Below are positions 47,933-59,653 of a DNA stretch of 64,000 nucleotides, piece by piece; within the stretch, counting starts at the first letter, position 1; the number at the start of each line of letters is the position of its first letter. Made by a program: the position numbers and the translations under genes. The notes under the pieces were generated by a model. That model searched no databases. It saw nothing but the letters and a program-made list of their open reading frames with translations, and was not told the origin of the DNA. The DNA comes from Corinectria fuckeliana (Eukaryota; Ascomycota; Sordariomycetes; Hypocreales; Nectriaceae): contig WPDH01000113.1 in NCBI GenBank assembly GCA_019137255.1, positions 26,649 through 90,648 of the forward strand. Direction: 5' to 3'.

Positions 47933-49478
47933 GGTGAAGAAGTTATGGTGCTCGAGTGGAGCGCTCCTGTTTGTGGTGGTGAAGAAAGAAGAAGGACGAC
48001 TAGGTGAGAGGTCGGGATGGGCCGATAAAGTATGTCTCGCAGGGGAGGGCGCGGGACGAGGACGAGGACGAGGAGAGACAGGAGGGAGCTCAAGCTGCAA
48101 TGACGACGCGTCCAGGCACCAGAAGAATTAGCACCGCGGCTCGGTGTCGCAAGGAGCTGTGTATTGCGGAGGGTACCGTCGAGTGGAGGAGTCCAGGTTT
48201 TCGTGGATGCCTTGGTAGACTAGAGATGAGTTGTCAAGGAGGCAGACGGAGGAATTCCAGGACTGGGATGATTGTCAGGAGGCATAAGTGAGTAGGTAGT
48301 ACTTCGGTGCCTTGAGGCAAGGTACCTGAGGTACGTAAGGTTTAGTAAGGGTGAGATGGTGCTGCGCTGACGGCGCTGTGCGCGGTACTCAGTGAGAAAG
48401 GTATCCATTAGTAGTACCCACGAGCTGGAAAGGTACCTACCTCGTACAGTGTGTACTGTGCCCACCTAGCCCCTGGGACGAAGTGCCCTGGAGCTTCCAT
48501 CGTCCGAACGCCGATTGCGGCCAAAGAAGCAACTTGCCATATCGTTACCCTACTAAGTATGTAATTAGAGGTCAAGTCAGACAATGCATTGGACTATTAC
48601 ATGGAAAGGACGAGACGTCATGCCCGCAGCTATGTACACGCGGCGCGGTTAGATACTGGAAGTGCGTTTTACCTCTCGATGTGATATACGGTTGCCAGAT
48701 ATACCCACGATGTGAAGAACTCCGAGGTGTTTACAACTGAATATCACTTGAACATGCGGAGCTTCTAAATCGTGCGAGACAAATGTTTAGTTTTAGATAA
48801 AAGCAATGAATGTGTGATGGGCGGCCTTTTCCTAAGGCATCGAAAACATCGTCCGTATGGTCTAAGGTCTCAAGTGTTCTAGACCTCGAAGTACTTATTC
48901 GCGTAGGTCCGGGGGCCTGTGAACCTCCCCTGAAAGAGCCGCCAGCTCCTGGTGGAGGATGGAGCTTATCCACCTCAAGATTTGTATCGGCCTCGTACAC
49001 GCCAGGTACCCTCACGCGCGTAGCTACTTAGGTGTCTCCAATGCGCAGATAGCCGCGAAGGGCCTACTTGAGCCACAGCGCCACAGGTACCAGTGGGCGA
49101 CTGATAAGCCGAGTGTCGGATCCGCGAGCAGTGTAGTCCCACCCAACCTCAGCCCAACTCGAGACACCGCCTAGCAAACACTCATCGGCATTTGACATTC
49201 ACAATAAACCTGAGTGTTCAGTTATTGAGAGGAGAAATTTATCGGTACCGCCTTCAGTTTCCATCCGTGAGTATATTTCATGCAGGAGGAATTGCCGCAC
49301 CTCGCCTCACTCTGCAAGGCTATTGTGTTCCGTGCCTCACACTTTTCAGTTCCACCTTACCCATAACCGGGCAGCCCAGGGGGGCAGGTGAGCTGAGCTC
49401 AGCTCACAGAGTCTTTGCTGTTGCCTCACGGCGCCGGCCTTCTCAGCCTTGATCATATTTCGTGGACAGTGACTTGTC
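47933..49478. other. Intergenic stretch between divergent CAP and PfkB genes
   Basis: 1.5 kb. Several gtacct/aggtac-rich short stretches near 48300-48440, as in other intergenic parts of this window. No gene or RNA seen. Confidence 0.5.
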
Positions 49479-51007
49479 ATGGGGGCCACCGGCGATCGCC
49501 AACACGGCCAGAGTCAAGACGGTGATGGGGATCAGCATCGAGATGCAGGTACTGAGGTGCCAGACGACCCAGAAGTCCCAGAGGACCTAGAGGACCCAGA
49601 GCTTCCAGAGCTTCCAGAAGCCCTAGCTCAGCAGCTGCCCCAGGGCGAGGAACAGGAGGAGCGACAGTTGGAGCTGAGGCAACAACAACGCCAAGAACAA
49701 GAAGTGCTTTCACAATCACAATCACAAACAAAAGATCACACGCAAGTGTCGCAAGATGTTAATATCAACATCGACTTTGTCACCTTGGGCATGTTCATCA
49801 TCGGTTAGCACACCCATCTTCCTCATTCTCACTCTCCCTGCGAACATTGCTAACTTTCAACTCTCAAGACGACATCGACTTCGTCCCTCCGACGCCCCCG
49901 GTCAAGAACATTCTCGGCGGCGCCGGCGCTTATTCTGCCCTCGGCGCCCGCATTTTCTCCCCGCCGCCCATCTCTTCCTCGGTCGGCTGGATCGTCGACC
50001 AAGGCTCCGACTTCCCGCCTTCCCTATCAACCCTCATCGACTCCTGGTCGACCTCGGCTCTCTTCCGCCACGATGGCCTTCGACTAACCACCCGCGGCTG
50101 GAATGGCTACGAGGGCACCGCCGAAAAGCGCGCCTTCAAGTATCTCACCCCTAAGAAGCGTCTCGCCGCCGACGATCTCACCCCGACCTTGCTTCAGTCG
50201 CGTTCATTCCACCTAATCTGCTCCCCTACCCGTTGCAGGGACCTTGTCTCTGATATCACCAAGTTGCGCAAGAGGGCCATCCTTCCAGAAGCGTATACCA
50301 AGCCCATTTTCATCTGGGAGCCCGTTCCCGATCTGTGCACCCCGGATGAGTTGCTCAATTGCACAAACACGCTGCCCTTTGTCGACATTTGCAGTCCCAA
50401 CCATGCAGAACTAGCGGGCTTCATGGGCGACGACGGGCTCGACCCGGTCACCGGCGAGATCTCGACTTTGGCGGTTGAGCGTGCTTGCGAGCAGCTCCTG
50501 GCTAGCATGCCCCTCCAGTCGTTCACGCTGGTCGTCCGCGCCGGCGACAAGGGCTGTTACATCGCAAAGAACGGCGGGAGAAAGCGGCAGCGCGATCCCG
50601 TCACCACGACCAAGCGCCGCAAGAAGGACTACGTAAGGGGGGGCCTGCAGCCCGATACCGACATGGAGGCCCTCTTCGCCGGCCTCCTCCAGGATGCCGA
50701 CGGCTTTGTTGCCCGCGAGGAGATTGAGGTTGATCCCGGCATTGAGCGATGGATCCCGGCCTACCACCGAGGCCCTTCCAAGGTGGTTGACCCCACCGGC
50801 GGCGGCAACACCTTTCTCGGTGGCCTCGGTGTCGCCCTTGCCCGAGGCGAGAATATTGAGGACGCCGCTATTTGGGGCACGATAGCTGCCAGCTTTGTCA
50901 TCGAACAGGTTGGCGTTCCTGCACTTGGCAGGGACATGGACGGCCAAGAAACTTGGAATGGAGAGCGCGTTCAGGCTCGGGTGGACGGGTTCAAGCAACG
51001 TCCATAA
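49479..51007 (+). CDS. PfkB-family protein, MAK32-like
   Basis: Member of the ribokinase/PfkB sugar-kinase fold closest to yeast Mak32, whose substrate is unknown. Exons 49479-49803 and 49869-51007 (65-nt intron) join to 487 aa. The kinase-like domain starts at FVTLGMFIIDDIDF (~98) and contains ILGGAGAYSALGAR (sugar-binding glycines) and, at the C-terminus, DPTGGGNTFLGG (D416-G427). In active PfkB kinases this last motif is DTxGAGD with the final Asp as catalytic base; here that position is N422. A ~95-residue N-terminal extension is low-complexity: repeats of Glu-Asp/Val-Pro and then a Gln-rich run. It could be an annotation artefact if translation starts later, but no later ATG precedes the domain except one inside it. 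Convergent with MCM3. Confidence 0.85.
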
Positions 51008-51252
51008 GTAGATTCATAGTAGTATCTAGCATTGGTGACTACTCGTTCAGCCGCTGGCATTAGTTGCTATGGCAGAGCAGTATGTCAACACAAGATCTCT
51101 CTGTCCCTACATTGGGTATGTGAAAAAATCCTCATTCGTAACCCTTCCCTATATTTCAAACCAGTATAGGCAAGGTCTATCATTAGTTTGACCGTGCCAA
51201 CAACCCAGCCATCCCCGACGCCAATTGAGTTCGTATCGTTGTCTTTGTCATT

Positions 51253-54053
51253 TCAGATCTTGTACACAAGTTCCCCGTCCGTAAACCTAAATGAAGCGTT
51301 AGTAGACGTTCGCTTGGAGGGTTGGATACATATGGAGTATGCGTCAATCATTCATTCACTCACATTATGTCGTTTGCCTCCTCCATCTTCTTGAGTGCCT
51401 TGGTGGCCTCCTCTTTGTCGAAGGTGCCACCATTGCGGTTTCCAACTTTGCGGTTGACGGCCTTCATAACAGCATCTAGCGTGGCTGAATCGTCTTCAAA
51501 GAGATCGGTGACGAGAAGTTGGCCTAGAGCCGTCCTGAACGCGGAGAGACGTTCCTTCGTGATAGGAACATCGTCGATCGCTAGGCTAGCCGTGCCATTG
51601 GCGAGCTCGTCCTCTTCCCCTTGAATATGTGGGGGCAACTGAGATGAAGGTATCGACGACGCAAAGGAAGTTTGCGACTGAGACGATCGCTGTCCCACTC
51701 TTCCAGATCGACGTGGCGTAGGCTCAGCGATATCCTCCTCATCTTGGTCATCCTCCAGACCAGACGCCTGGTTGGCACCACGTGCGGAGCGGGAGGTGCT
51801 CGTCTGCAAGCGGGCACTTGCACGGGTTGACCGAGATGCCGTCCCCGTTGGTCGAGCTATACCATTGGCTTCGTCGCCGTCCTCACCGTCCTCACCGCCA
51901 GAGCTCTCCTCACTGGACGAAGCGAACTCGACGGGCTGTGTCTTTCTGCGCTTCTTCCTAGACTCATCCTCGACAACTTCCTTGAACAAGGCAAACCTCA
52001 GGATACCTTCTGCGGCCAGAGCATCGCGCTCCTCGACCCTGCTGGACAGCCGCGACTTGGCGTGCGCAGTAGCCAAACGAATGATCGTCTCCAGGGTACG
52101 CACTGTCAAAGGGCTTGTTCTTCGTTGATTACCCTCCATCTCATCATTGCGCAAGCCAACGTAGATTTCGGCAATCCGGTCCGAAGCCTCCTGCGTCAAG
52201 AGAGGCTTAATTCTCATCTTCGCGTACTGTATGTACTTCTTCATGAAGGGAATGCTTAAAATCTCGGGTTTCTTGTTGGACCCTCGCCCGGACGTCACCG
52301 TAACACCCGAGTGAAGCATCGCGTCGTACTTTTGATATACGTCTGTCGGCCCCCCCTGTGAATCAGTCTGGCTGGCGAGAGCCACGCCGAGCGACTGTGC
52401 ACCCTGTTCTCGGACCACCGCACCCTCTTCGGTTCCTGGCTGACGGTATCGGTGCATGCGCAGGACGTGCTCGGAAACGTGGCGATCCCGTGTATCCTCT
52501 ATGTCATCAGTCACCACAAACAAGAGATCAAAACGCGACAAGAGTGAGTCGGGCAATGCAATGTTCTTGTGCGGGTCTTTATGCGGGTCGTATTGGCCAA
52601 AGATTGGATTCGCTGCAGCAATGACACTGCATCGAGCGTTCAGCGAGGTGTGAATGCCAGCCTTAGCGATAGTGACAGTCTGCTGCTCCATGACTTCGTG
52701 GATGGCAACTCTGTCGATGTCGGACATTTTGTCGAACTCATCAATGCAGACGACTCCTCGGTCAGCCATGACCATTGCACCAGCCTCTAGTCGCCTCTCT
52801 CCGGTTTCCTTGTCGGAAGTGACAGCGGCCGTCAAACCGACACCAGACGATCCTCGCCCCGTCGTTGCTATCGCGAGGGGGGCTGTATTTAGCACAAAAC
52901 GGAGCAGTTGAGACTTCGCCGTCGATGGGTCACCGACCATGAGAATGTTGATATCTCCACGCAGATGGGTGCCATTTTCCAGATTCTTCTCCATGCCACT
53001 AAGTAGCATGAGCAAGATTGCTTTCTTGATGTAGGCATGGCCGTAGATGCTAGGTGCTAGCGACTGCGACAACAAATCTAGTAGGTTCTTCTTCTTGGCA
53101 ACCTTGTTGATGTTGCGGATATCAGTGTCGGTAATTGTTGCTGTGGCAATGCCACCGCCCGATTTTGAGGATAGAAGAACAACATTGTTTGCCAGGATGA
53201 CCGTCTTGAACAAGGCACTGTTGTGATTTGTGTTACGGTTTCCGAGAGTGCGGTAGATTCCCACGAGCTGAACACGGTCTCCTGGCTTCACTTTGTCGAC
53301 AAGATCGTCATCGAGGATGACATCAACACCGCGCGGAAGTTGGCCGGCAGGTGCACGTTCCGGCATCTCTTGGATGGAAATAGTTTGGTGATCTCGATAG
53401 GTACAGAACCCATATTCGGTGGTAAGAGGGTTGCCGTCGTCATCTTCGCGGGGATAGACGCTCGACGTGGTGACGCCGTTAGTCATGGTTTGATCCTGGT
53501 ATTCGCGAAAATGAAATTTGTCCTTCTTTTCGTTGTAGTGCACACTCTTGACAACCTTGGGTCGGATCAGGGAGCACCTTGTAACGATGCCTTCGATGGA
53601 GACCATGTAGTTGAGGAGGTGCGAGGACAGTGTGCGTGGATTGCATGCATTAAGGCCGAAGCTTCCGGCCCATGCACAGTAGTAAATGGTATCTTTGGCC
53701 GTCTGGTCGGGGCGTGCTTGAGGGATTGTCTCGACGGTCTTCTTGAGGGCTTGATCAAAGGCCAGGATGTAGTCAAAGGGCTGGTCCAGTAGACCCTGCG
53801 CCAGCTCCGGACTGTGACTGCGCACATGGTCGAGGTTAACAGTCAAGCGGCGCTCGTTCTTCTGGAGCATCAGAATGATATCTGATCTGTAACTCCGCAC
53901 CTGAGGGTTTCCTAGGATCATGATCAGTTAGTCGCCATGTTGGACGCTTGACGCAGGCATTCGGAAAAGGATAACCTTACTGGGGTCTAGAAACTCTTCA
54001 GCCTGGCGAAGGCGATCGCGCACGCCGTCATCCTCAAGCATATATGGATCCAT
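51253..54053 (-). CDS. MCM3: DNA replication licensing factor MCM3
   Basis: Subunit of the MCM2-7 replicative helicase. Exons 54053-53981, 53911-51364 and 51286-51253 (34 nt) join to 884 aa. The N-terminal domain carries MVSIEGIVTRCSLIRPKVVKS; the AAA+ core has Walker A GDPSTAKS (351-358), Walker B CIDEFDKM (D415/E416), and the arginine finger SRFDLLF (483). HTSLNARCSVIAAANPIFGQYDPHK and RYRQPGTEEGA are MCM3-specific. A Ser/acidic nuclear-localising linker (KKRRKTQPVEF) precedes the winged helix. A first reading stops at 51360, but a GTGAGT donor at 51363, a CTACTAAC branch and an AG acceptor at 51287 add FTDGELVYKI, matching the usual MCM winged-helix end. Confidence 0.95.
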
Positions 54054-54341
54054 TTTGTCTGTTGGGTTGCGATACCACCGAAGGTGCAAGCAAGATATGC
54101 GAAGGCGGGGGCGATGGCGATGGCGATGAAGGGCGGCGTTGGCTGGGTGTTCTCTAGAAATTGGGAGCCCGCCGCGTTCTTAGTCGACGCGTCTTTTTCG
54201 CGTAAAGTAGGAGAGCAGGGGGTGTGAGCTACTGTGGCTAAGCTACTGGCCTCATGTGGCTGATAAGGGAAAGACGTAAGTAGACTAAGGTACCTAAGTA
54301 CTAGTAGTACCTAACCTAACCCTTGCTACTAGTACCTACAT

Positions 54342-54525
54342 AGTACCTATGCGGGTGATGGGTGTTTTTCAACATTGATCAACTCGTTCCATATAGCTCT
54401 TAACCTATTAAAATGTTTTCAAATGCATGGAGGCTCCCGAAAGTTATATTTTTTTTTAACCACAAGGGAGTTGGTCGTTTCTTAGCACCGGCAGGTTCGC
54501 TCGACACAACACCCTTGTAGGTACT
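54342..54525. mobile_element. MITE-like element, copy B (184 bp)
   Basis: Ends AGTACCTATGCGGGTG and, inverted, AGTACCTACAAGGGTG pair with about three mismatches. It is homologous to copy A at 35439-35634, including the shared block around CAACATTGA-CAACTCGTTCCA. Its subterminal segment 54470-54510 matches the reverse complement of the corresponding segment of copy A. It lies between the starts of divergent MCM3 and EXO70. Confidence 0.7.
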
Positions 54526-54705
54526 CCGTAGATTAGGTAAGTACTTAGATAGTGACGCCTAGCCTTACTCCATATTAGATCCGAAGCTAGGAACCTGGAG
54601 CTCTCAACCACCCTCCCTCTCACTTCTGTGGTCGACTCGACCTTCATGCCCGTTTCGCACCGCCCTATTAATCCTTGTACACGCCTGTCGCTTCAGCTTT
54701 GAGCT

Positions 54706-56667
54706 ATGGCTGTCGGCCTCGCCAGTAGCGGCCACAGTACGCTCGATGAGGAGGCGCGAGCTGAGGTCGACGTTCTGAACTCACGTCTTGAGAAGACGAC
54801 GCAGTTGACCAAGAAGATCCAGTCTTGCCTTGGTCGACTCGATGCCACTGGCAAAAGTGTCCATGAGGTTACCGGTCCGTTGAATGGAGAAACAAGGCGC
54901 TTGCAGACGCTTGGAAATAGTAAGTTGCGTCTCATAGTCCCCTTAGCGTCACGCCAGCCTTGTTGACCAACGACAGACGTCGACGCTGTACTCGCTGCCA
55001 TCGACCGCCTGCGCCAGCCCGCCGATAGTAAGAATGACGAAGAGCAGATTATACGCGTCGGGCCTGACAAGGCAGGGCTCCCCACCTATCTGGCCTCCAT
55101 CAAGCGCCTGACCAAGTCCTTGTCCGACATGCAAGCGTCCAACTTGCGCGCCAACCAGCAAACCATGACAGATCTTGCCCGCCTCATCAAGTCAGGGAAT
55201 ACCCAGCTCGAAAACCACTTCGACAAGCTGCTCCGCGCCGAGACTCCTCGCTCTATTGAGCCGCTACACTACATCACCAAAGACAAGCCCTTCCCCGTCT
55301 TTTCCCAAGACAAGATTGCTCGACTAGGCCTGGTTTACTCCTATATTACCAGTAGTCAGCAACAGGGTGGCCAAGAGTCGCCGGTTTCCAGGATTTATGC
55401 CGAAGTCCGTGGTCCGTATCTTTCCTCGTCATTGGCCAATCTGGCCGCCGCCAGCGTGAACACTGCCAAGAAGAAGAATCCGGATGCCATCTATCGAGCA
55501 GGGACAAATGGCATTGGAACCTATGCGCAGGCTATGGAGGGTCTTTTCCTCTCGGAGTACGATAATGTCTGCAGCATCTTTACGCGGGAAGACTGGGGCT
55601 TTGTCTTCCAATCGACTTGCCAAGCCGCTCTAGCGGAGCTGGCGCGGACCTTGCGCGAGCTCAACGCCCATATCAAGGCCCATCTTCACACCGACTGCTA
55701 TCTGGCATACGAAGTGACTGAAATATTGTCCTCGTTGTCCGGTAAACTGGACACACGGACCGGCGAGCTCAAGGGCTCACTGGCTGCAGCGCTGAAGCCG
55801 GTCCGTGAAATGGCGAAATCCTCCTTGTCCGAGCTGCTTGACGAGACCAGACGAAAGATTGGGGCCTTGCAAGTTCTACCGTCCGATGGTGCCCCGATAT
55901 CCATTGTCTCGGAGTCGATGCAGAGGCTCCAAGCCATGGTGGAGTTTCTGCGGCCCATCTCAAGCATCATGGTCTCAATTGGCGACGGAGGTTGGAAATC
56001 GAGCGCGGCATCCAATGGTCGTTCAACGGATGCCATTCCTAGCCTCGCGTCGTTCGACATTGGGGCAGATGGCCGAGACATATTTGCTCATTACTGCCTA
56101 GATACGATCGACGTGCTCCTGACGTCTTTGGACCAGAAGGCTCGAATGCTCCTAAAGGGCAAGGCGGTCGCTGGAGTTTTTATAGCCAACACCGTCGTAA
56201 TCATTGGACGCATGGTCTACGATTCCGACCTCGCGCCTCTCCTCAAATCAAGACTCGATATTCTTGAACAATGGCGAAAGAGGGCGACCGCAGCGTACAC
56301 GGATGTTTGCAAGGACCTTTCAGTACACCTCTTCGACACCATCCACACGAGCCGGTCTCACCGCCCAACGTCAGGCCCCGCTGACTCGGCGTCAGTTATC
56401 AAGGGGCTAGGCAGTAAGGATAAGGACAAGATTAAGGAAAAATTTACGCAGTTCAACAGCGCCTTCGACGACATGGTTTCCAGACACAAATCGTATAGCA
56501 TGGAGCGCGAAGTGCGCAAGATGTTTGGGGAAGATATTCGCCAGAAGCTACAACCCCTCTATGATAGGTTCTGGGATCGTTATCATGAGATCGACAAGGG
56601 CAAGGGCAAATACGTCAAGTACGACAAGTCGTCCATTGCGGCTGTATTCATGAGCCTTGCATCCTGA
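54706..56667 (+). CDS. EXO70: Exocyst complex subunit Exo70
   Basis: Exocyst component that tethers secretory vesicles to the plasma membrane through PI(4,5)P2 and Rho GTPases; at hyphal tips in fungi. Exons 54706-54919 and 54977-56667 (57-nt intron) join to 634 aa. The N-terminus is coiled coil (~15-110). The rod of helical bundles includes REDWGFVFQSTCQAALAELA and the C-terminal Exo70 domain with KEKFTQFNSAFDDMVSRHKS, YSMEREVRKMFGEDI, PLYDRFWDRY and the basic GKGKYVKYDKSSI patch that in homologues binds phosphoinositide. Length is as usual for Exo70. Confidence 0.95.
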
Positions 56668-57128
56668 TTTGCCGAGGCTTGATAGTACCTGCAGGCAGCA
56701 GTAGTCCTGGAGATGTTGCGTTGTCGTATCGTCGTGTGGTGGCCAATTCCGAATTGCGCGGAACCAATCTCTATCACAACCCGGAGCACGTGCTTTCCAC
56801 GACAGGTTATCACCAACCAGCAACTCCTTATCCACAACGAGTTGGGCGGTCGTTTTGTTCAAGGGATATTACGAAGCGATGGCTTTTGAGTGGGAGGGAG
56901 ACTGTCACATGGCACATTCTATTAATCTGTCATGCCCTGCGTAATCTTCCAGTCCGGCCCTCCAGCACCGATTTCCCCATCAAACTTCTGGGCCCCGGAC
57001 TAACAAAGACGACAAAGTCGACAACAGCGACAAATATGGCCATGATGCCTTACGAGACGAGCCCGCGTCGAGTGGGGATAGTTTCTCAAAGCGCCTGGCT
57101 GATGAAAGAAAAAGGATGAAGGCTTTGC

Positions 57129-57242
57129 TTACGCGGGACATTTGGGACAAGTTCCGCAGTAGTCGTGAGTGCCAAGGTCGCTAGCCTTGCAGCAGTTGGT
57201 GCAGCAGGCGTCGACGACGGGCCGGGCCTCGCGGATGGCCAT
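57129..57242 (-). CDS. Candidate 37-aa cysteine-rich protein
   Basis: An ATG-TAA frame of 38 codons at 57242-57129 encodes seven cysteines in two clusters: CCTNCC (13-18) and CGTCPKC (29-35), with a His between them. The pattern suggests metal binding (metallothionein- or zinc-knuckle-like); no signal peptide is present and I do not recognise a family. Codon use is strongly C/G at third positions, unlike random sequence. Upstream, a TATAAA at 57325-57320 and a CA-rich, CAAGACATGGCC leader look like those of highly expressed fungal genes. The stop overlaps a GTAAGC that could be a splice donor, so the protein might be longer. Confidence 0.45.
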   Translation of the reverse strand: MAIREARPVVDACCTNCCKASDLGTHDYCGTCPKCPA

Positions 57243-57319
57243 GTCTTGTGGTTTTTGAGACAGGGGATCGTTGATGTTGATGTTGATGGTGGCGCTATTA
57301 CTTGCTGGTGGAGGTGGTG

Positions 57320-57325
57320 TTTATA
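57320..57325 (-). promoter_or_regulatory. TATA box of the small cysteine-rich gene
   Basis: TATAAA on the minus strand about 80 bp before the ATG at 57242, followed by CACC-rich sequence as in fungal leaders. Spacing would allow a ~50-nt 5' UTR. Confidence 0.4.
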
Positions 57326-58144
57326 TTGCAGTTGTGGTGATGGTAGCAGAGATGGGGAAAACGCAGTAAATATGGTCGGTCTTTGGCCAAGGTGGCGGGA
57401 TAATGCTGTCAAAGTGAATTTGGCTAAAGGTGTGAGTGGCGCATACGGAGTGTTTGATGGTCGGATCTAGGCAAAATTTATACCTGAACCTTGGCCAGGG
57501 GTTTAGCAGGTCAGCAATGCCACGGCGGTCTCAACTGTGGGGCTGAAAGTGAGGCTGAATTGGGGTCGAAGTTTCGGGTGACGCTGCGAGCCTGTGACAC
57601 CGTAACGCCGCGACAAGATGGGCGCGCTGGCTAGGAGAGAGCCAGAGAGCCTAGCTAGAGGAGAGGGCCTTGTGTTCTCGTACGAATACGAATACTTGGG
57701 CCGACATAGACCCCGGTCCATTCGAGGCGGCAGGGAAGTAGTTCTACGAATAGAAGGGGATGCGCTAGAGGGAAGCGTTGGGAAGGATGCGTTGTAGGAA
57801 TATGGATGCCTGTCGAGCGTTGCCTGTTGACGGATATAACATGAAACAGGGCCATGCTCCACGCCGCCATCGCAGGTGTCATTATCATCGTCATCATGAT
57901 CACGCATGCCCGACGAGCTGTGTTGAGTGCTCACGGGATGTGGGCGTTGGGCAAGTATTAGGTTGGCACCAGGTAAACTGTGCTTGGTGCCTTAGTCTAT
58001 GTACAGCTTAGCATGTTCCACGTTAGTCCAAGCAGCCAAGCATTTAACGCACATGATAATTTATATAATTATGTAGTAACCTGGCACGGGGCACGGGGCA
58101 TATAGGCCATCTAGCAGCTCACCCCTTGCACGTGTGTGTTACAT
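57326..58144. other. Transition zone before the A+T block
   Basis: Normal base composition until about 58060. A GCACGGG repeat doublet occurs at 58084-58098. Open frames here (for example 57503-57934) show no domain. Nothing supportable. Confidence 0.5.
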
Positions 58145-59579
58145 GTTAGTACTAGTATACCTAAGTAATATATTAATATCTGAAGAATATAGAAGGCTAT
58201 AAGGCCTGGTATCTTAAAACTTTATTTTTAGAATTTTTTATACTAGGGTTACCTTACTGTATTATATAAGCTTTATTTAATTATATATAATATTATTATA
58301 AGCTTAAGCTATTAGCTTAGTTTTAAAAAAGTGTATATATTATAATATATACACTTAAGTTATAAAAAAGGCTAAAATATGTTTAGCACACTTTTAACCT
58401 TTTTTTCCTTTTTAAGTTTATATATAACTTTAGTTCTAGTAAAAAAACTATTTACTTATATATAGTAATAGTATAAAAGGCTTAACTTAGGCTTACTTAC
58501 TATATAAAAAATATAAGTTTTTATCTAATTTTATAGTTTTTCCTGTATTTATATAAAATAAAAGCACTATTTACCTTTTAGGTTTATAAAGTATAAATAA
58601 ATAAATAAATATTTATTTATTTATACCTAATTTAGCTTATAACTATCTAGTTCTTCTTCTAAGTAACTTAAACTAATTTATAATAAGAGGGAAAAACCCT
58701 AATAATAAGCTATAAGATAAAAAACCTTTTACTACTCTTACCTAAAGGAGGAGTAAGTTAAGCTTAATATATATATATAGTAATATAAGTTATAAGTAGG
58801 TTTATTTTATAAGAAAAGCTAATTATATACTTATAATAATAAGTTCTTATAAGGCTTAGCTTAAATTATATATTAAAATTTAATTAATTCTAAGTTAAGT
58901 TTAAGTTACTTATACTACTTATTTTTATCCTCTTAAGTATTATTCTTATTATTAACTAGTATTAGTATACCTTTTTTAACTTTTAATAGTATTTACTCTC
59001 TTATTTAGTTAATTAGTCTAAATACTATAAGAGTTAGACTTAAACTTAAGTTTAGTTTAGCTTAAGACTACTTTAAGAGTTATTTAGGCTTTTTTTAGAT
59101 AGAGTGGTTTAATACTATAATTAGTATTAGTATTAATACTATTATATCTTATAATAAGTATACTATATATTTATATTACTTACTTAAGATATTAAACTAT
59201 ATAAGTCTTTTTATATAAGTATTTCTTATTTGTTTTTACTTTTTTTATATTATATAGTATATATAAGATTATACTAAATATATATTATTATAATTATAAT
59301 ATACTAAAAAGATCTTACTAGTAAAAGTAAGATATATTATATCTCTTATATAATAAGCCCTCTTATAATAGCTATACTTAGTTTATTTCTAATAGTATTA
59401 TATAATATATTTAAAATAAAAATACTTAAAATACTACTTAAGTTAAATCTCTCTTAAATAAGACTTAGTCTAATAAACCTTTATAGCTATAATTATATTT
59501 TAGTTATAAAGTTTATTTATATCTATTAGTTTAGTTTAGTTAATAATATAACTAGTAACTAGTAAGATCTAGCTATATA

Positions 59580-59581
59580 NN
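59580..59581. other. Two undetermined bases (NN)
   Basis: The only ambiguous positions in the window, inside the A+T block; probably a low-coverage spot or joined scaffold. Confidence 0.95.
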
Positions 59582-59653
59582 TTACTATAAGGTTCTTAAG
59601 TAAGCTTTTTATATAGCTAGTTAAGACTCTCTTAGTAACTATTATAAATTACT

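Noticed and set aside
51360..53921. MCM3 ending at the in-frame TGA at 51360
   Set aside because: A canonical intron starts exactly there and splicing restores the expected C-terminus.
57094..57129. C-terminal extension of the cysteine-rich protein through the GTAAGC donor
   Set aside because: The nearest usable acceptor would make an intron of about 36 nt, and no convincing downstream exon was found.
1..57242. A biosynthetic gene cluster, phage or CRISPR system
   Set aside because: Genes are unrelated housekeeping functions with spliceosomal introns; no PKS, NRPS, terpene or prokaryotic elements were seen.
57503..57934. 143-codon minus-strand frame left of the A+T block
   Set aside because: No domain; composition explained by local CA/TC-rich sequence.
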